From NCBI GenBank assembly GCA_029267455.1, contig JAJUIX010000046.1, positions 1 to 8,402 of the forward strand: a DNA stretch of 8,402 nucleotides, read 5' to 3'. Of the stretch, positions 1 to 5,617 are shown piece after piece. The notes under the pieces were generated by a model. The model made no database searches. It saw nothing but the letters and a program-made list of their open reading frames with translations, and was not told the origin of the DNA. Position 1 is the stretch's first letter; every line of letters begins with the position of its first letter. This stretch comes from Enteractinococcus sp. GTDB taxonomy: Bacteria; Actinomycetota; Actinomycetes; Actinomycetales; Micrococcaceae. The position numbers were made by a program, and so were the translations under genes.

Positions 1-91
1 ACTGAGCTCTCCCATAGACTCAGTAAAACTTCATCTTGTTTCGTAATTAGCGCATAAGAGGCCGGTCGCCACTGGAAATCCATATTTTCTC

Positions 92-131
92 AGTCTAGTG
101 GTCGCACGCCACTCAAAGTGATCACTAGACT
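92..131. repeat. Long imperfect inverted repeat just upstream of the TPR gene
   Basis: The arms AGTCTAGTG (92-100) and CACTAGACT (123-131) are exact reverse complements over 9 bases. Counting G-U pairs, the stem extends inward to 14 pairs (92-105 with 118-131), leaving a 12-base loop at 106-117. The right arm also contains the 10-base perfect palindrome AGTGATCACT (117-126). The repeat ends 7 bases before the ATG at 139. No T-run follows on either strand, so it does not look like an intrinsic terminator. It could be an operator for a dimeric regulator overlapping the promoter, or an RNA hairpin in the leader. The repeat is certain; its role is inferred. Confidence 0.6.
126..131 (+). promoter_or_regulatory. 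Possible -10 hexamer for a leaderless TPR transcript
   Basis: TAGACT fits the actinobacterial TAnnnT -10 pattern and lies 7 bases before the ATG at 139, the distance expected if transcription starts at the A of the start codon. There is no convincing Shine-Dalgarno sequence before this ATG and no good -35 hexamer. The hexamer sits within the right arm of the inverted repeat, so a protein bound there would block it. This is a pattern match only. Confidence 0.25.
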
Positions 132-138
132 ATGAGAC

Positions 139-1989
139 ATGGAATTCTCGACTTCGTCGGCTGAATTTGAGGGATCTGACAGCCAATCCGATTTACCGTC
201 CATTGTCGAACCCAAACTTCGAGCTTTATTGAGCAATGGACCTTCAAGTGTAAATCTGCACCAGGAAACCGCGCACACCGCCCGGGGCTGGTTGGATCTG
301 GCACACGAGGCAGCATACGCAGATGATCTGGACAGGGCCTTAATGTGTGCTACACACGGACTAGCCAGTGCTGGGACGAGTCCGGAGGTTAAACTCGGAC
401 TCTATCGTCTCTTAGCGTCGGTGCATCACAAGCTCGACGACGAAACGGCGATGCGCCAGGCGATTAATAAACGCACCGAATTATTGCGTTCGCTGGGACA
501 GTCCCATCAGGCTGATATGGAAGACCAGTTGGGATCCATTTTATTTGCCGAAGCCGATGGTTTCGCCTCGACCGTCTTAGCCGGGGTAGCCGATCAGGAA
601 CGCTCCCACGGTGAAATCGACACCGTCTTAGCCGATGTGCTCATCGGGCTTGCGGTACATCAGATGGGCCAAATGCGTGCCGATGCCGCCCTGGACCTGA
701 TTGAAGAGGCAGTGGAGTTACAGCGTCGTCGTGCTGATGCTGGGTATCGACTGTCTGCCGGGTCCTTGCCCAATACCGAAATGTTTTTAGCGCACCTGAA
801 ATTCATGAACGAAGAGGTCGACGACGCTGATGAACTGTCGCAGGCCATTTTGGAGTCCGGGTGCAATCGGGCGGTCCGGGCCGCAATGTGGATGATGCAA
901 GCAGTGATCGCCCATCACCGCAATGATATGGCCCAAGCGGCCACCCACGGCATGCGTGCCCTAGAACTCTATGCCCGCCTACAGATCCGCCCGGGTGCAG
1001 CCTCTGCGGCCTCCCTGGTGGCGTCGGTAGCGCGGCGGGTTGACCGGCATCAGCTGTCTGTGCTGGCGTGGCGGGTTGCGGTGGACCAAGCTGAACAAGG
1101 TGAGGTCGATGAGACCCCCGGGCTGGTTGCAGCACTCGGGCATCAGCTCTTAGATGCCGGTGAGGTGTCCGAAGCCGAAGACGTCCTGAGCGGTCTGGTG
1201 ACTCGCGAAAAACTCTCCGGTAATCACCACGTATTAGCTCATGCGTTGATTGATCTTGGCAATGCGGTCTGCCGACAAGAGCGCTACAAGGATGCCACCA
1301 AGCACTGGCGTGATGCCATCGATGCGTTCCTGAAGGTGGATCGCGTCTTAGAGGCGGCCCGGACTAGTCTGGCGGCTGGCATAAAGTTGGCCGAAACAGA
1401 AGATTCGAAGGTCTATCCCGAGGCTGAGGAACTACTACGCCAAGCCATTGAGATGGCGCGCGCCTCGGAAGATCCAGCAATTGAAACCCAAGGGCTACGT
1501 GAACTCGCCGGTCTGCTGTGCGAACAAACCAAACCAGAAGGTTTGGAATTATACGATCAAGCGATCGAGCTGGCCGGGAATGATGAGGTGCGCTATGTTG
1601 CCGCGGATATCACCCGTCAGAAGGCCCGCGCCTACGCACTGTTTGGCAAAACCAATAAGGCGGTTGCTACTGCACTGACCGCTGCGGACATGTTTGAAGA
1701 CGAAGCCGAATTGGCCATGGGCCACGGGTGTGAATTACTTGCCGGCAAAATCCTGATCGAAAACGAAAAGTGGCTGGAAGCCACGACGCTGTTCACCACG
1801 ATCGCCGATTCCGAGGGCATCCAACCGCGCATGCGCAAGGCGGCACTGCTGGGGTTGTCGACTGCACTGCGCGGTCAGGGCGAATACGAAGAGTCCAAGC
1901 GTGTCCAGTTAGAGGCCGAGCGCATCAAGGTGGATAAACCCTTATCCAGTGAGCAGGAATTTTCTGCCGAGCACTATTTTGATGACTAG
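139..1989 (+). CDS. TPR-like helical repeat protein, function unknown
   Basis: This is a 616-residue soluble protein with no signal peptide or membrane segment. After a polar N-terminal tail (about residues 1-45), nearly the whole chain consists of paired amphipathic helices with the Ala, Leu and Gly spacing of tetratricopeptide repeats. The clearest units are at about 50-78, 165-197, 246-280, 366-398, 427-442, 490-520 and 566-595; the one at 366-398 has the L-G...Y-A...W..A pattern. The protein should form an alpha-solenoid that binds another protein, but no partner or catalytic domain is visible. An in-frame TGA at 133-135 rules out an upstream start, so ATG 139 is chosen despite lacking a Shine-Dalgarno sequence. 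The gene uses TTA leucine codons often (about 17), unlike the helicase-like gene. Its TAG stop interlocks with the stop of the convergent kinase gene. The fold is confident, the role is not known. Confidence 0.9.
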   Translation: MEFSTSSAEFEGSDSQSDLPSIVEPKLRALLSNGPSSVNLHQETAHTARGWLDLAHEAAYADDLDRALMCATHGLASAGTSPEVKLGLYRLLASVHHKLDDETAMRQAINKRTELLRSLGQSHQADMEDQLGSILFAEADGFASTVLAGVADQERSHGEIDTVLADVLIGLAVHQMGQMRADAALDLIEEAVELQRRRADAGYRLSAGSLPNTEMFLAHLKFMNEEVDDADELSQAILESGCNRAVRAAMWMMQAVIAHHRNDMAQAATHGMRALELYARLQIRPGAASAASLVASVARRVDRHQLSVLAWRVAVDQAEQGEVDETPGLVAALGHQLLDAGEVSEAEDVLSGLVTREKLSGNHHVLAHALIDLGNAVCRQERYKDATKHWRDAIDAFLKVDRVLEAARTSLAAGIKLAETEDSKVYPEAEELLRQAIEMARASEDPAIETQGLRELAGLLCEQTKPEGLELYDQAIELAGNDEVRYVAADITRQKARAYALFGKTNKAVATALTAADMFEDEAELAMGHGCELLAGKILIENEKWLEATTLFTTIADSEGIQPRMRKAALLGLSTALRGQGEYEESKRVQLEAERIKVDKPLSSEQEFSAEHYFDD

Positions 1990-3185
1990 GCCAGTTGCAG
2001 CAGGGCTTCGGCCCTGTCCAAGTAGGCTTCGCCCCTTGACCGCGCCTCGTCATCGGGTTGATATGACGGAATCAGACTGACCACCACCGCTGCTGCCCGA
2101 ACGGCTAATGTCTTGGGGTTGGCATGGGGGGTCAATCGGTTGAAGGTTCGCATCGCGGCCTGCCATCCCCACGGGGTGGGATCGTGATGCCCCAAGACTG
2201 CTAGGTGCCCGATGAGGCAGGCAAAATCGTCCACCCGGTATCCCGGGCCCGCCCCGTCCACATCCAGGACGTGGCGCACCCGACCGGTCACCGGATCAAT
2301 CAGGATGTGGGCTTCATAAAGATCCCCGTGAGTTGGCACTAATGGACCCAGGGCCAATCCTTGGTGAGCTCGTTCCAATCGGGCGCCTAATCGTTGGAGC
2401 CGGTCGTGCTGGTGTGGCATGGCCACTTGAGCGGCGCGAATGAATTCGTGATGACGATCGGCCCATGATGGGCGGTGTGGTAACTGCATCACCTGGGGTG
2501 GGAAACGATCCAGGATATCTACGAGTTCGAGCGGATCGAAGCGGTTTTTCACACCCTCCATGCGGGTGTATTCCCCCAGCGGCATTCCGTGCCCTCCCGC
2601 TAGGGCTAACACGTCAGCTACCGGTGGTGTCACCGGTTCCACTACGGGCACGCCGGCTGAGGCCAGCAGCCAGTGCAACGTATAGAGGGGCTGGGCTTCG
2701 CCAGCGCGTAAGACTTTCAAGAACAGCGTTTCGCTCAGACCGGCGGGATAGCGAGGGGCAAATTGTGCCTGAAACACTGCCCTGTTCATCGGCCGATAGA
2801 TGACGGTGTGCAGCCCGGTGAGTTCACGGTTCGGGGCGAAATGGCGTTGGACTTGGGTGGGTGTGGCTGCCAGTCCGAGACCCGGCAAGAGTGGATCAGT
2901 TGGATGCTGCCATACGAAAATATTGGTCCCGGCTACCGTGGCGTGATGACCATGCGCTTCAGCAGGTACATTCGCCGTGGTGAGACCGTAATAGATTTTT
3001 CGCGTGGGTCCGTCGGGCGGGTGAGCATGGACCTCGGCGATGGCATAGTAGTGTCCTGCACGGTATTGGACGTCGTGCAAAACGGCATGCTGCAGCTGTT
3101 GCGCCTGGTGAGCGGCAACTTGGCTGAGCAGTCCGGTGAGTTCGGAAATACTGATCGGGCCGAACCCACCGGTCATTTTGACCAT
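1986..3185 (-). CDS. APH-fold small-molecule phosphotransferase (actinobacterial type)
   Basis: This 399-residue cytosolic protein belongs to the aminoglycoside phosphotransferase / choline kinase-like fold. Residues 1 to about 135 form an extra N-terminal domain. FLKVLR (155-160) supplies the candidate ATP-contacting Lys157. Brenner's motif is HGDLYEAH (286-293) with candidate catalytic base Asp288, and LDVDGAGPG (307-315) carries the candidate Mg ligand Asp308. The usual Asn of HGDxxxxN is His293 here. Actinobacterial proteins of this type are usually annotated as phosphotransferases of unknown substrate, so a resistance role should not be assumed. The start is ATG 3185; ATG 3176 (Met4) is an alternative, and neither has a clear Shine-Dalgarno sequence. 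It begins 6 bases after the stop of the upstream membrane-protein gene, which suggests co-transcription. Its stop at 1986-1988 overlaps the stop of the convergent TPR gene, leaving no room for a terminator between them. Confidence 0.85.
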   Translation of the reverse strand: MVKMTGGFGPISISELTGLLSQVAAHQAQQLQHAVLHDVQYRAGHYYAIAEVHAHPPDGPTRKIYYGLTTANVPAEAHGHHATVAGTNIFVWQHPTDPLLPGLGLAATPTQVQRHFAPNRELTGLHTVIYRPMNRAVFQAQFAPRYPAGLSETLFLKVLRAGEAQPLYTLHWLLASAGVPVVEPVTPPVADVLALAGGHGMPLGEYTRMEGVKNRFDPLELVDILDRFPPQVMQLPHRPSWADRHHEFIRAAQVAMPHQHDRLQRLGARLERAHQGLALGPLVPTHGDLYEAHILIDPVTGRVRHVLDVDGAGPGYRVDDFACLIGHLAVLGHHDPTPWGWQAAMRTFNRLTPHANPKTLAVRAAAVVVSLIPSYQPDDEARSRGEAYLDRAEALLQLA

Positions 3186-3191
3186 TGGTTT

Positions 3192-4022
3192 TTAGATCGC
3201 GCGGCGGCGGTTGAGTACTTTATCTAGATCCAGACGGGTGTTTGCTTTTTCTGTGATTTTGTCCTGGTACTGGTCGGAGACGCCTTCAGATAACTGCACC
3301 GCTCGCGAAGGAGTAGGGTCCTTGGGTGGTTCTAATGGTTCTGGGGCGTCCCGCTCAATCTCGGGAGCATCGAGATAAATAGGCCGCGGTAAAGGGATAC
3401 GAGCCGGAACGGGCTGTGGTGTGTGCTCGACCACTTCTTCAGCTTCTTGTTCGATCTGTTGTTGCTGCTGTTCTGGCTCTTCGGCGAAGTCAAAGACTTC
3501 ATCGTTGGCTGGTGCCGGTGTCCTTTGGACACTATGTTCAGCGTATGTGGCAATGGTGGTCTCAAGACCTTCAGAGATGCTGAGTTGTTCGCGTTCACGG
3601 GCACGTTTCTTGGAATCCAAGATCACGAGTCCCCGGAGGGTGCCGTAACAGGCTGCAGCAATCAGCGCGCTCAAACCTGCGATCAGCCAGGTGGAAGCAC
3701 CAAATATGCCGGCAATACCTGTGCATACCGCAACAAGTAGTGCGAGTGCTCCGACCGCAAAAACCGATAAACGGCCCCAGCGAATTGAGAATCCAGTGCC
3801 GCCGGAGTGCGTCGAAGAGGGGGAAGATTTCATAGCTTTCCTTCGTTGGCGGGATTCACGTCGTTTTCGGGTACGTTGGGTGACATCCGGCCGACGAGCA
3901 AGCAAAAGTAAGCCGGCTACGACCACGACAACAACCACAATCGATGTGGCGATGTCAATTTCCGGCAGAAATCCGAGCGTAGCGGCTAACGACTCTTCAA
4001 GCTCTCGGAGACGGGTGTCCAC
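3192..4022 (-). CDS. Three-helix membrane protein with acidic cytoplasmic tail, possibly GlpR-like
   Basis: The protein has 276 residues. A Val/Leu-rich membrane segment lies at about 24-42, followed by a strongly basic stretch (43-65), two close membrane segments (about 84-104 and 109-128), then a KKRARERE patch. By the positive-inside rule this places the N-terminus outside and the long tail (about 137-276) in the cytoplasm. The tail is acidic, Pro/Gln-rich and probably disordered, with a Q5 run at 185-189. It ends in the short helix-like motif RLDLDKVLNRRRA (263-275). A membrane protein directly downstream of rimJ occupies the place of Rv0996 in M. tuberculosis and of the gephyrin receptor GlpR in corynebacteria; that link rests on position and architecture, not alignment. 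The start is GTG 4022. AAGGAGA abuts it too closely to be a normal ribosome-binding site, so leaderless initiation is possible. Met64 is a weaker alternative start. The kinase gene follows after 6 bases. Confidence 0.8.
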   Translation of the reverse strand: MDTRLRELEESLAATLGFLPEIDIATSIVVVVVVVAGLLLLARRPDVTQRTRKRRESRQRRKAMKSSPSSTHSGGTGFSIRWGRLSVFAVGALALLVAVCTGIAGIFGASTWLIAGLSALIAAACYGTLRGLVILDSKKRAREREQLSISEGLETTIATYAEHSVQRTPAPANDEVFDFAEEPEQQQQQIEQEAEEVVEHTPQPVPARIPLPRPIYLDAPEIERDAPEPLEPPKDPTPSRAVQLSEGVSDQYQDKITEKANTRLDLDKVLNRRRAI

Positions 4023-4029
4023 TCTCCTT

Positions 4030-4035
4030 ACGATA
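4030..4035 (-). promoter_or_regulatory. Possible -10 hexamer for the membrane-protein gene
   Basis: On the minus strand TATCGT, within GGTATATCGT, fits TAnnnT and ends 7 bases before the GTG at 4022. This spacing would give a leaderless transcript. An overlapping alternative is TATATC at 4032-4037. No good -35 is present. The 78-base gap to the upstream acetyltransferase gene also holds the palindrome CCTCGAGG and a second CTCGAG, but no terminator-like hairpin with a T-run. The gene may therefore also be read from the acetyltransferase promoter. Confidence 0.2.
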
Positions 4036-4100
4036 TACCGAGCCTCGAGAAAGTGGTCGGGATTTCTTCGTGTGTTGCCAGGTTTGGCCTCGAGGTGTAC

Positions 4101-4721
4101 TTAGTGCAAGCGCGAAAGGAGCCCGTCAGACGGCAATTCGTCGCGTGTTAGCGCGAAAGATTCATGGTCTCGCCACTGACCATTGATGTGAATATAGTTT
4201 TTCCGGATACCTTCGGAACGGAACCCAAGTTTTTCCACGACACGCAGCGATGGTGCATTGTCCGGAACAATATTGATCTCGATACGATGCAACCGAACCC
4301 GGGTAAATAAATAGTCGCTGGCCAGCGCCACCGCGGTGGGCACAATATTTTGTCCCGCATGGGCTTGATCGACCCAGTACCCCAGACTGGTAGACCGCAT
4401 TGACCCCCACAGCACCGGAGCGGCAATCAACTGCCCAACCAATTGGGCTCGAGTTTCCCCCGGGGGTGTTTGAAAGATCGCCCACGGATACGAAACACCG
4501 GCTGCACCATCTCGATTGTGCGCTCGCACCATCGATCCATAGGTCATCGGCGCTTGACTCCCGGTCGGGTCGGTTGCCTCCCACGGCGTGAGCCAAGCGA
4601 GGTTACGCCGCCGAACTTCGTGCCACTGCTTGCGGTGGCTATAGCGCAGCGGAGCCAGCTCTAGCCCCTGATGGTCTAGAGTAACCGGCCAAGTGGTGGG
4701 CAGCGCAGCAAATCGATTCAT
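4101..4721 (-). CDS. rimJ: RimJ/RimL-type GNAT N-acetyltransferase
   Basis: This is a 206-residue GNAT-fold acetyltransferase using acetyl-CoA. The C-terminal half is very close to the RimJ pattern: GYWVDQ (114-119), LHRIEINIVPDNAPSLRVVE (144-163), KLGFRSEG (164-171) and HINGQWRDHESFALT (178-192). E. coli RimJ acetylates the N-terminus of ribosomal protein S5; whether this protein does so is unknown, hence moderate certainty on the symbol. In the acetyl-CoA loop, AGQNIV (122-127), the glycine expected before the Ile is Asn125. The start is ATG 4721. The frame stays open to ATG 5012, but that extension would overlap the confident cyclo-ligase gene and add 97 residues unlike any GNAT N-terminus. 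The gene is divergent from cyclo-ligase, and the membrane-protein gene follows 78 bases downstream in the same direction, as in the rimJ clusters of other actinobacteria. Confidence 0.88.
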   Translation of the reverse strand: MNRFAALPTTWPVTLDHQGLELAPLRYSHRKQWHEVRRRNLAWLTPWEATDPTGSQAPMTYGSMVRAHNRDGAAGVSYPWAIFQTPPGETRAQLVGQLIAAPVLWGSMRSTSLGYWVDQAHAGQNIVPTAVALASDYLFTRVRLHRIEINIVPDNAPSLRVVEKLGFRSEGIRKNYIHINGQWRDHESFALTRDELPSDGLLSRLH

Positions 4722-4793
4722 GATCTTCCATTGTATGGTGTGGGGCGTTGATGGCTTATTTGTTTGTGAGGGATCGAGTGTCACAATTGGATC
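4722..4793. promoter_or_regulatory. Divergent promoter region between rimJ-like and cyclo-ligase genes
   Basis: These 72 bases must hold the promoters of both flanking genes. Toward the acetyltransferase, the minus strand carries TACAAT (4735-4730), matching TATAAT at 5 of 6 positions and ending 8 bases before its ATG. Toward cyclo-ligase, the plus strand carries CACAAT (4782-4787), ending 6 bases before its ATG, with TTGTTT (4760-4765) at 16-base spacing as a candidate -35. Neither start has a good Shine-Dalgarno sequence, so both transcripts may be leaderless. A small inverted repeat, CCATTGTATGG (4728-4738), covers the minus-strand -10. The presence of promoters is likely; the exact hexamers are tentative. 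Confidence 0.45.
4760..4787 (+). promoter_or_regulatory. Possible -35/-10 pair for cyclo-ligase
   Basis: TTGTTT (4760-4765) and CACAAT (4782-4787) are spaced by 16 bases. The -10 ends 6 bases before ATG 4794, consistent with a leaderless message. The match is moderate at both hexamers. Confidence 0.3.
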
Positions 4794-5411
4794 ATGACTG
4801 CTGAACTCAAGGATCAACTGCGCAAACAGTTCTTTAGCCAGCGCAAGCAGCTTGGCGAGGACGAGCGGCAACGGCAATCCGAGGCCATCTGTCAAATACT
4901 GCTGGATTGGTACCGCGGCCTGGACGTGCAGCAACGTCCCACCGGGAAGGTCGCGATGACGATCAAGTTCGGTACCGAGCCGGATACGGATCCGGTCATG
5001 CACGCGCTGCATGCCGACGGCGTAGAAATTTGGGTCCCGATCTCCAATGCTGATCGGTCGATGTCGTGGGTACGGTGGTCGCCGGATGTGGCGATGGAAA
5101 AATCCAAGCTGGGTCCGATCCAGGAGCCGGTTGGTGAACGCTTTGGTCCGCAGGCCGTAGCTGATGCCGATGTCGTGATAGTGCCTGCTCTAGCAGTGGA
5201 TTCCGCCGGATTCCGACTGGGTAAGGGCGGCGGGTATTATGACCGTTTCCTAGAAGTTTTGCCCAAGCTGACGGACCAGTTGCCGTTTCTCGTCACTCCG
5301 GTGTTTGATTATGAGTTCGTTGACGCCGACGCGGGCGCGTTTCCGGTTGAAGACCACGATCTACCGGTCCAAGCGGTCGTAACTGCCGAGACCGGGCTGG
5401 TCTGGATTTAG
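4794..5411 (+). CDS. fthC: 5-formyltetrahydrofolate cyclo-ligase (MTHFS)
   Basis: This 205-residue cytosolic enzyme converts 5-formyltetrahydrofolate and ATP to 5,10-methenyltetrahydrofolate (EC 6.3.3.2), returning stored folate to one-carbon metabolism. Family features appear in order: the N-terminal basic LKDQLRKQFFSQRKQL (5-20), a KFGTEPDT strand-loop (58-65), GVEIWVP (76-82), LGPIQEP (106-112), the VIVPALAVDSAGFRLGKGGG stretch (128-147) and its continuation YYDRFL (148-153), which together form the family signature with the ATP/phosphate-binding GKGGGYYDR loop, and a terminal EDHDLPV..VVT segment (186-197). The length is normal for the family and no key residue is missing. The start is ATG 4794, which aligns the N-terminus with family members. 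It is divergent from the rimJ-like gene. In many actinobacteria galU and a moeA-like gene lie between these two, but not here. Its stop interlocks with that of the convergent small gene. The symbol is used loosely; ygfA is the E. coli name. Confidence 0.96.
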   Translation: MTAELKDQLRKQFFSQRKQLGEDERQRQSEAICQILLDWYRGLDVQQRPTGKVAMTIKFGTEPDTDPVMHALHADGVEIWVPISNADRSMSWVRWSPDVAMEKSKLGPIQEPVGERFGPQAVADADVVIVPALAVDSAGFRLGKGGGYYDRFLEVLPKLTDQLPFLVTPVFDYEFVDADAGAFPVEDHDLPVQAVVTAETGLVWI

Positions 5412-5617
5412 TAGTGCGGCGGTTTTTCCTCAAGCATCCAACGGTCCCGTTCGGATAGCTTGTTCCTCGGCGTGTCCGTCTTCGGTTTCAGGTCCTCAAG
5501 CCGTGGTTCTGGCCCGTCAGCGCTGGCAGGGCCCGTGCCGGCCACGGTGACGCGTCGACGACGCCGCTTTGGTTTCGGTTGCTCTGGGTCGTTGGAGTCT
5601 TTAGTCGTCATCGTCAT
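5408..5617 (-). CDS. Small Arg-rich protein overlapping the helicase-like gene
   Basis: This 69-residue protein has no membrane segment. It opens with MTMTTKDSNDPEQ, then a cluster of basic residues KPKRRRRR (15-22), a Pro/Gly/acidic linker, and a C-terminal segment DRWMLEEKPPHY (58-69). Small actinobacterial proteins ending in a similar acidic-Leu-PPHW/Y tail come to mind, but I cannot name a family. The basic patch could contact nucleic acid or an acidic partner. ATG 5617 is chosen; ATG 5611 is equally possible. Either start lies inside the end of the helicase-like gene (17 or 11 base overlap) without a clear Shine-Dalgarno sequence, so translation is probably coupled to it. It stops on TAA at 5408-5410, interlocked with the cyclo-ligase TAG. 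A real gene is supported by position, the exact fit between both neighbours and the tail motif. Confidence 0.7.
   Translation of the reverse strand: MTMTTKDSNDPEQPKPKRRRRRVTVAGTGPASADGPEPRLEDLKPKTDTPRNKLSERDRWMLEEKPPHY

Noticed and set aside
1..24. Small inverted repeat ACTGAG (1-6) / CTCAGT (19-24) at the left edge, possibly the end of an upstream terminator
   Set aside because: Only 6 pairs are visible, no T-run follows, and the left side is cut by the window edge.
132..164. Ten-codon frame ATGAGACAT...TGA overlapping the TPR start, possible leader peptide
   Set aside because: It has no ribosome-binding site and no suggestive composition; overlaps of this size arise by chance.
803..1135. 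Open minus-strand frame of 110 codons inside the TPR gene
   Set aside because: It is Pro/Arg/Gly-rich shadow coding opposite a well-supported gene, with no recognisable domain.
1986..3185. Reading the kinase as an antibiotic-resistance aminoglycoside phosphotransferase
   Set aside because: Only the fold motifs are shared; the N-terminal domain, the His in Brenner's motif and the housekeeping context give no support for resistance.
2763..3227. Open plus-strand frame of 154 codons opposite the kinase gene
   Set aside because: The opposite strand encodes a clear APH-fold protein through this stretch; the plus-strand product resembles no family.
3450..3478. CAG/CAA-type triplet run encoding Q5 and nearby Glu/Gln in the membrane-protein tail, considered as a microsatellite phase-variation site
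   Set aside because: Unit slippage would be in-frame, the run is short and interrupted, and such low complexity is normal in disordered tails.
4023..4100. Possible terminator between the acetyltransferase and membrane-protein genes (GCCAAACCTGGC and CCTCGAGG)
   Set aside because: The stems are only 4 pairs long and no T-run follows on the minus strand.
4722..5012. 97-residue N-terminal extension of the acetyltransferase to ATG 5012
   Set aside because: It would run antisense through the start of cyclo-ligase and erase the divergent promoter region; the GNAT domain starts normally at ATG 4721.
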